A DNA stretch of 6,541 nucleotides from Hydrogenothermaceae bacterium (lineage in GTDB: Bacteria > Aquificota > Aquificia > Aquificales > Hydrogenothermaceae): the NCBI GenBank assembly GCA_026984355.1, contig JALSSG010000259.1:1-6541 (forward strand), given 5' to 3'. Each line of letters starts with the position of its first letter. Within the stretch, counting starts at the first letter, position 1. The notes under the pieces are model-generated. The model had not been told where the DNA came from. It worked only from the letters and a program-made list of their open reading frames with translations, and did not search any database. The position numbers and the translations under genes were made by a program. Below, piece after piece: positions 6,122 through 6,541 of the stretch.

Positions 6122-6541
6122 AGATATTACTTGTTTCTGATAAAGAAAGTTTTCCAAAAGGTTTGGACAGATTTATTGAGGTTATTCATTTCCCAGTGAT
6201 AAGAACTGTTCCTTTAAAATTTGACAATATAAATCCTGAAGATTTTCATGTTGTTATATTTACAAGTTCAAAGGGCGTAAAGTACTTTTTTGAAAGAGAA
6301 AATCCGGAAAATTATAAAGATAAAATCTTTATAACTGTTGGAGAAAAAACAAAAAAAGTATTAGAAAAATATGGATTTTCTAAGATATATACACCTAAAG
6401 AAGCTACAGCTTCAGGTATAGCTAAATTTATTATGGAAAACCCATCAATTTTTAAAGATAAAAAAATACTTTTTCCAAGAGCTAAAAAAGGAAGGAAAGA
6501 AATTTTACAGATATTGAAAGATGATTTTTTAGTAATTCCTA
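6118..6541 (+). CDS. hemD: Uroporphyrinogen-III synthase (HemD), C-terminus cut by window edge
   Basis: The enzyme cyclises hydroxymethylbilane to uroporphyrinogen III, the branch-point of heme, siroheme and cobamide synthesis. The window holds the first 141 residues of a family that usually has about 240-260. Visible family blocks are VVIFTSSKGVKYF (45-57), FITVGEKTKKVLEKYGF (71-87), the EATASGIAKFI stretch (95-105) and KILFPRAKKGR (116-126), which belong to the two-lobed HemD fold. The ATG sits inside the channel's stop as ATGA and no Shine-Dalgarno is obvious, so translation probably depends on ribosomes finishing the channel gene. Sequence identity within this family is low, but the order of motifs is convincing. 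Confidence 0.85.
   Translation, partial: MKILLVSDKESFPKGLDRFIEVIHFPVIRTVPLKFDNINPEDFHVVIFTSSKGVKYFFERENPENYKDKIFITVGEKTKKVLEKYGFSKIYTPKEATASGIAKFIMENPSIFKDKKILFPRAKKGRKEILQILKDDFLVIP

Larger units (their letters stand above)
1579..6541 (+). other. Probable six-gene operon: ispD, DUF1538, PII-like, CBS, K+ channel, hemD
   Basis: Six co-directional genes have gaps of 5, 4, 9 and 7 bases and a final ATGA overlap, with no room for internal terminators or stand-alone promoters between them. The only strong Shine-Dalgarno sites precede the PII-like and CBS genes, suggesting these small proteins are made in greater amounts than the membrane proteins, whose starts seem to depend on translational coupling. 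The operon continues past the right edge. Co-transcription is inferred from spacing. Confidence 0.7.

Overview
The window is AT-rich (roughly 30% G+C by eye) and gene-dense, with short or overlapping junctions. Arginine is almost always AGA/AGG and isoleucine is often ATA, a pattern common in thermophiles. Combined with an MEP-pathway ispD, a tandem DUF1538 membrane protein and an RCK-type potassium channel, this suggests a thermophilic bacterium, perhaps a low-GC member of the Aquificota (Hydrogenothermaceae such as Sulfurihydrogenibium or Persephonella). That placement is inferred from codon use and gene content only; no 16S or ribosomal gene is present.

Layout. On the minus strand (1-1509) lies a two-component pair: an OmpR-type response regulator, then a membrane histidine kinase that starts on a TTGA overlap and runs off the left edge. 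A 69-base divergent intergenic region (1510-1578) separates it from a plus-strand run of six genes (1579-6541): ispD, a 504-residue protein with two DUF1538 halves, a small PII-like protein, a two-CBS-domain protein, a voltage-sensor potassium channel with a cytoplasmic RCK module, and hemD (cut by the right edge). Junctions in this run are +5, +4, +9 and +7 bases and finally an ATGA overlap, so it reads as one transcription unit. No tRNA, rRNA, CRISPR, insertion sequence or clear terminator was seen, and no stretch over 300 bases lacks a gene.

How the genes may work together. The middle four genes look like a cation-homeostasis module. Paired DUF1538 proteins (UmpA/UmpB of Halomonas zhaodongensis) are reported to act as a Na+(Li+,K+)/H+ antiporter; here both halves sit in one chain. 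Next to it are two soluble candidate small-molecule sensors (PII-like and CBS), then a K+ channel that has both an S4 voltage sensor and an RCK ligand-binding gate. The most interesting hypothesis is that the PII-like and/or CBS protein gates the DUF1538 transporter in response to a nucleotide, with the channel as the matching K+ path. The flanking ispD and hemD are housekeeping genes that appear to share the transcript without sharing the function.
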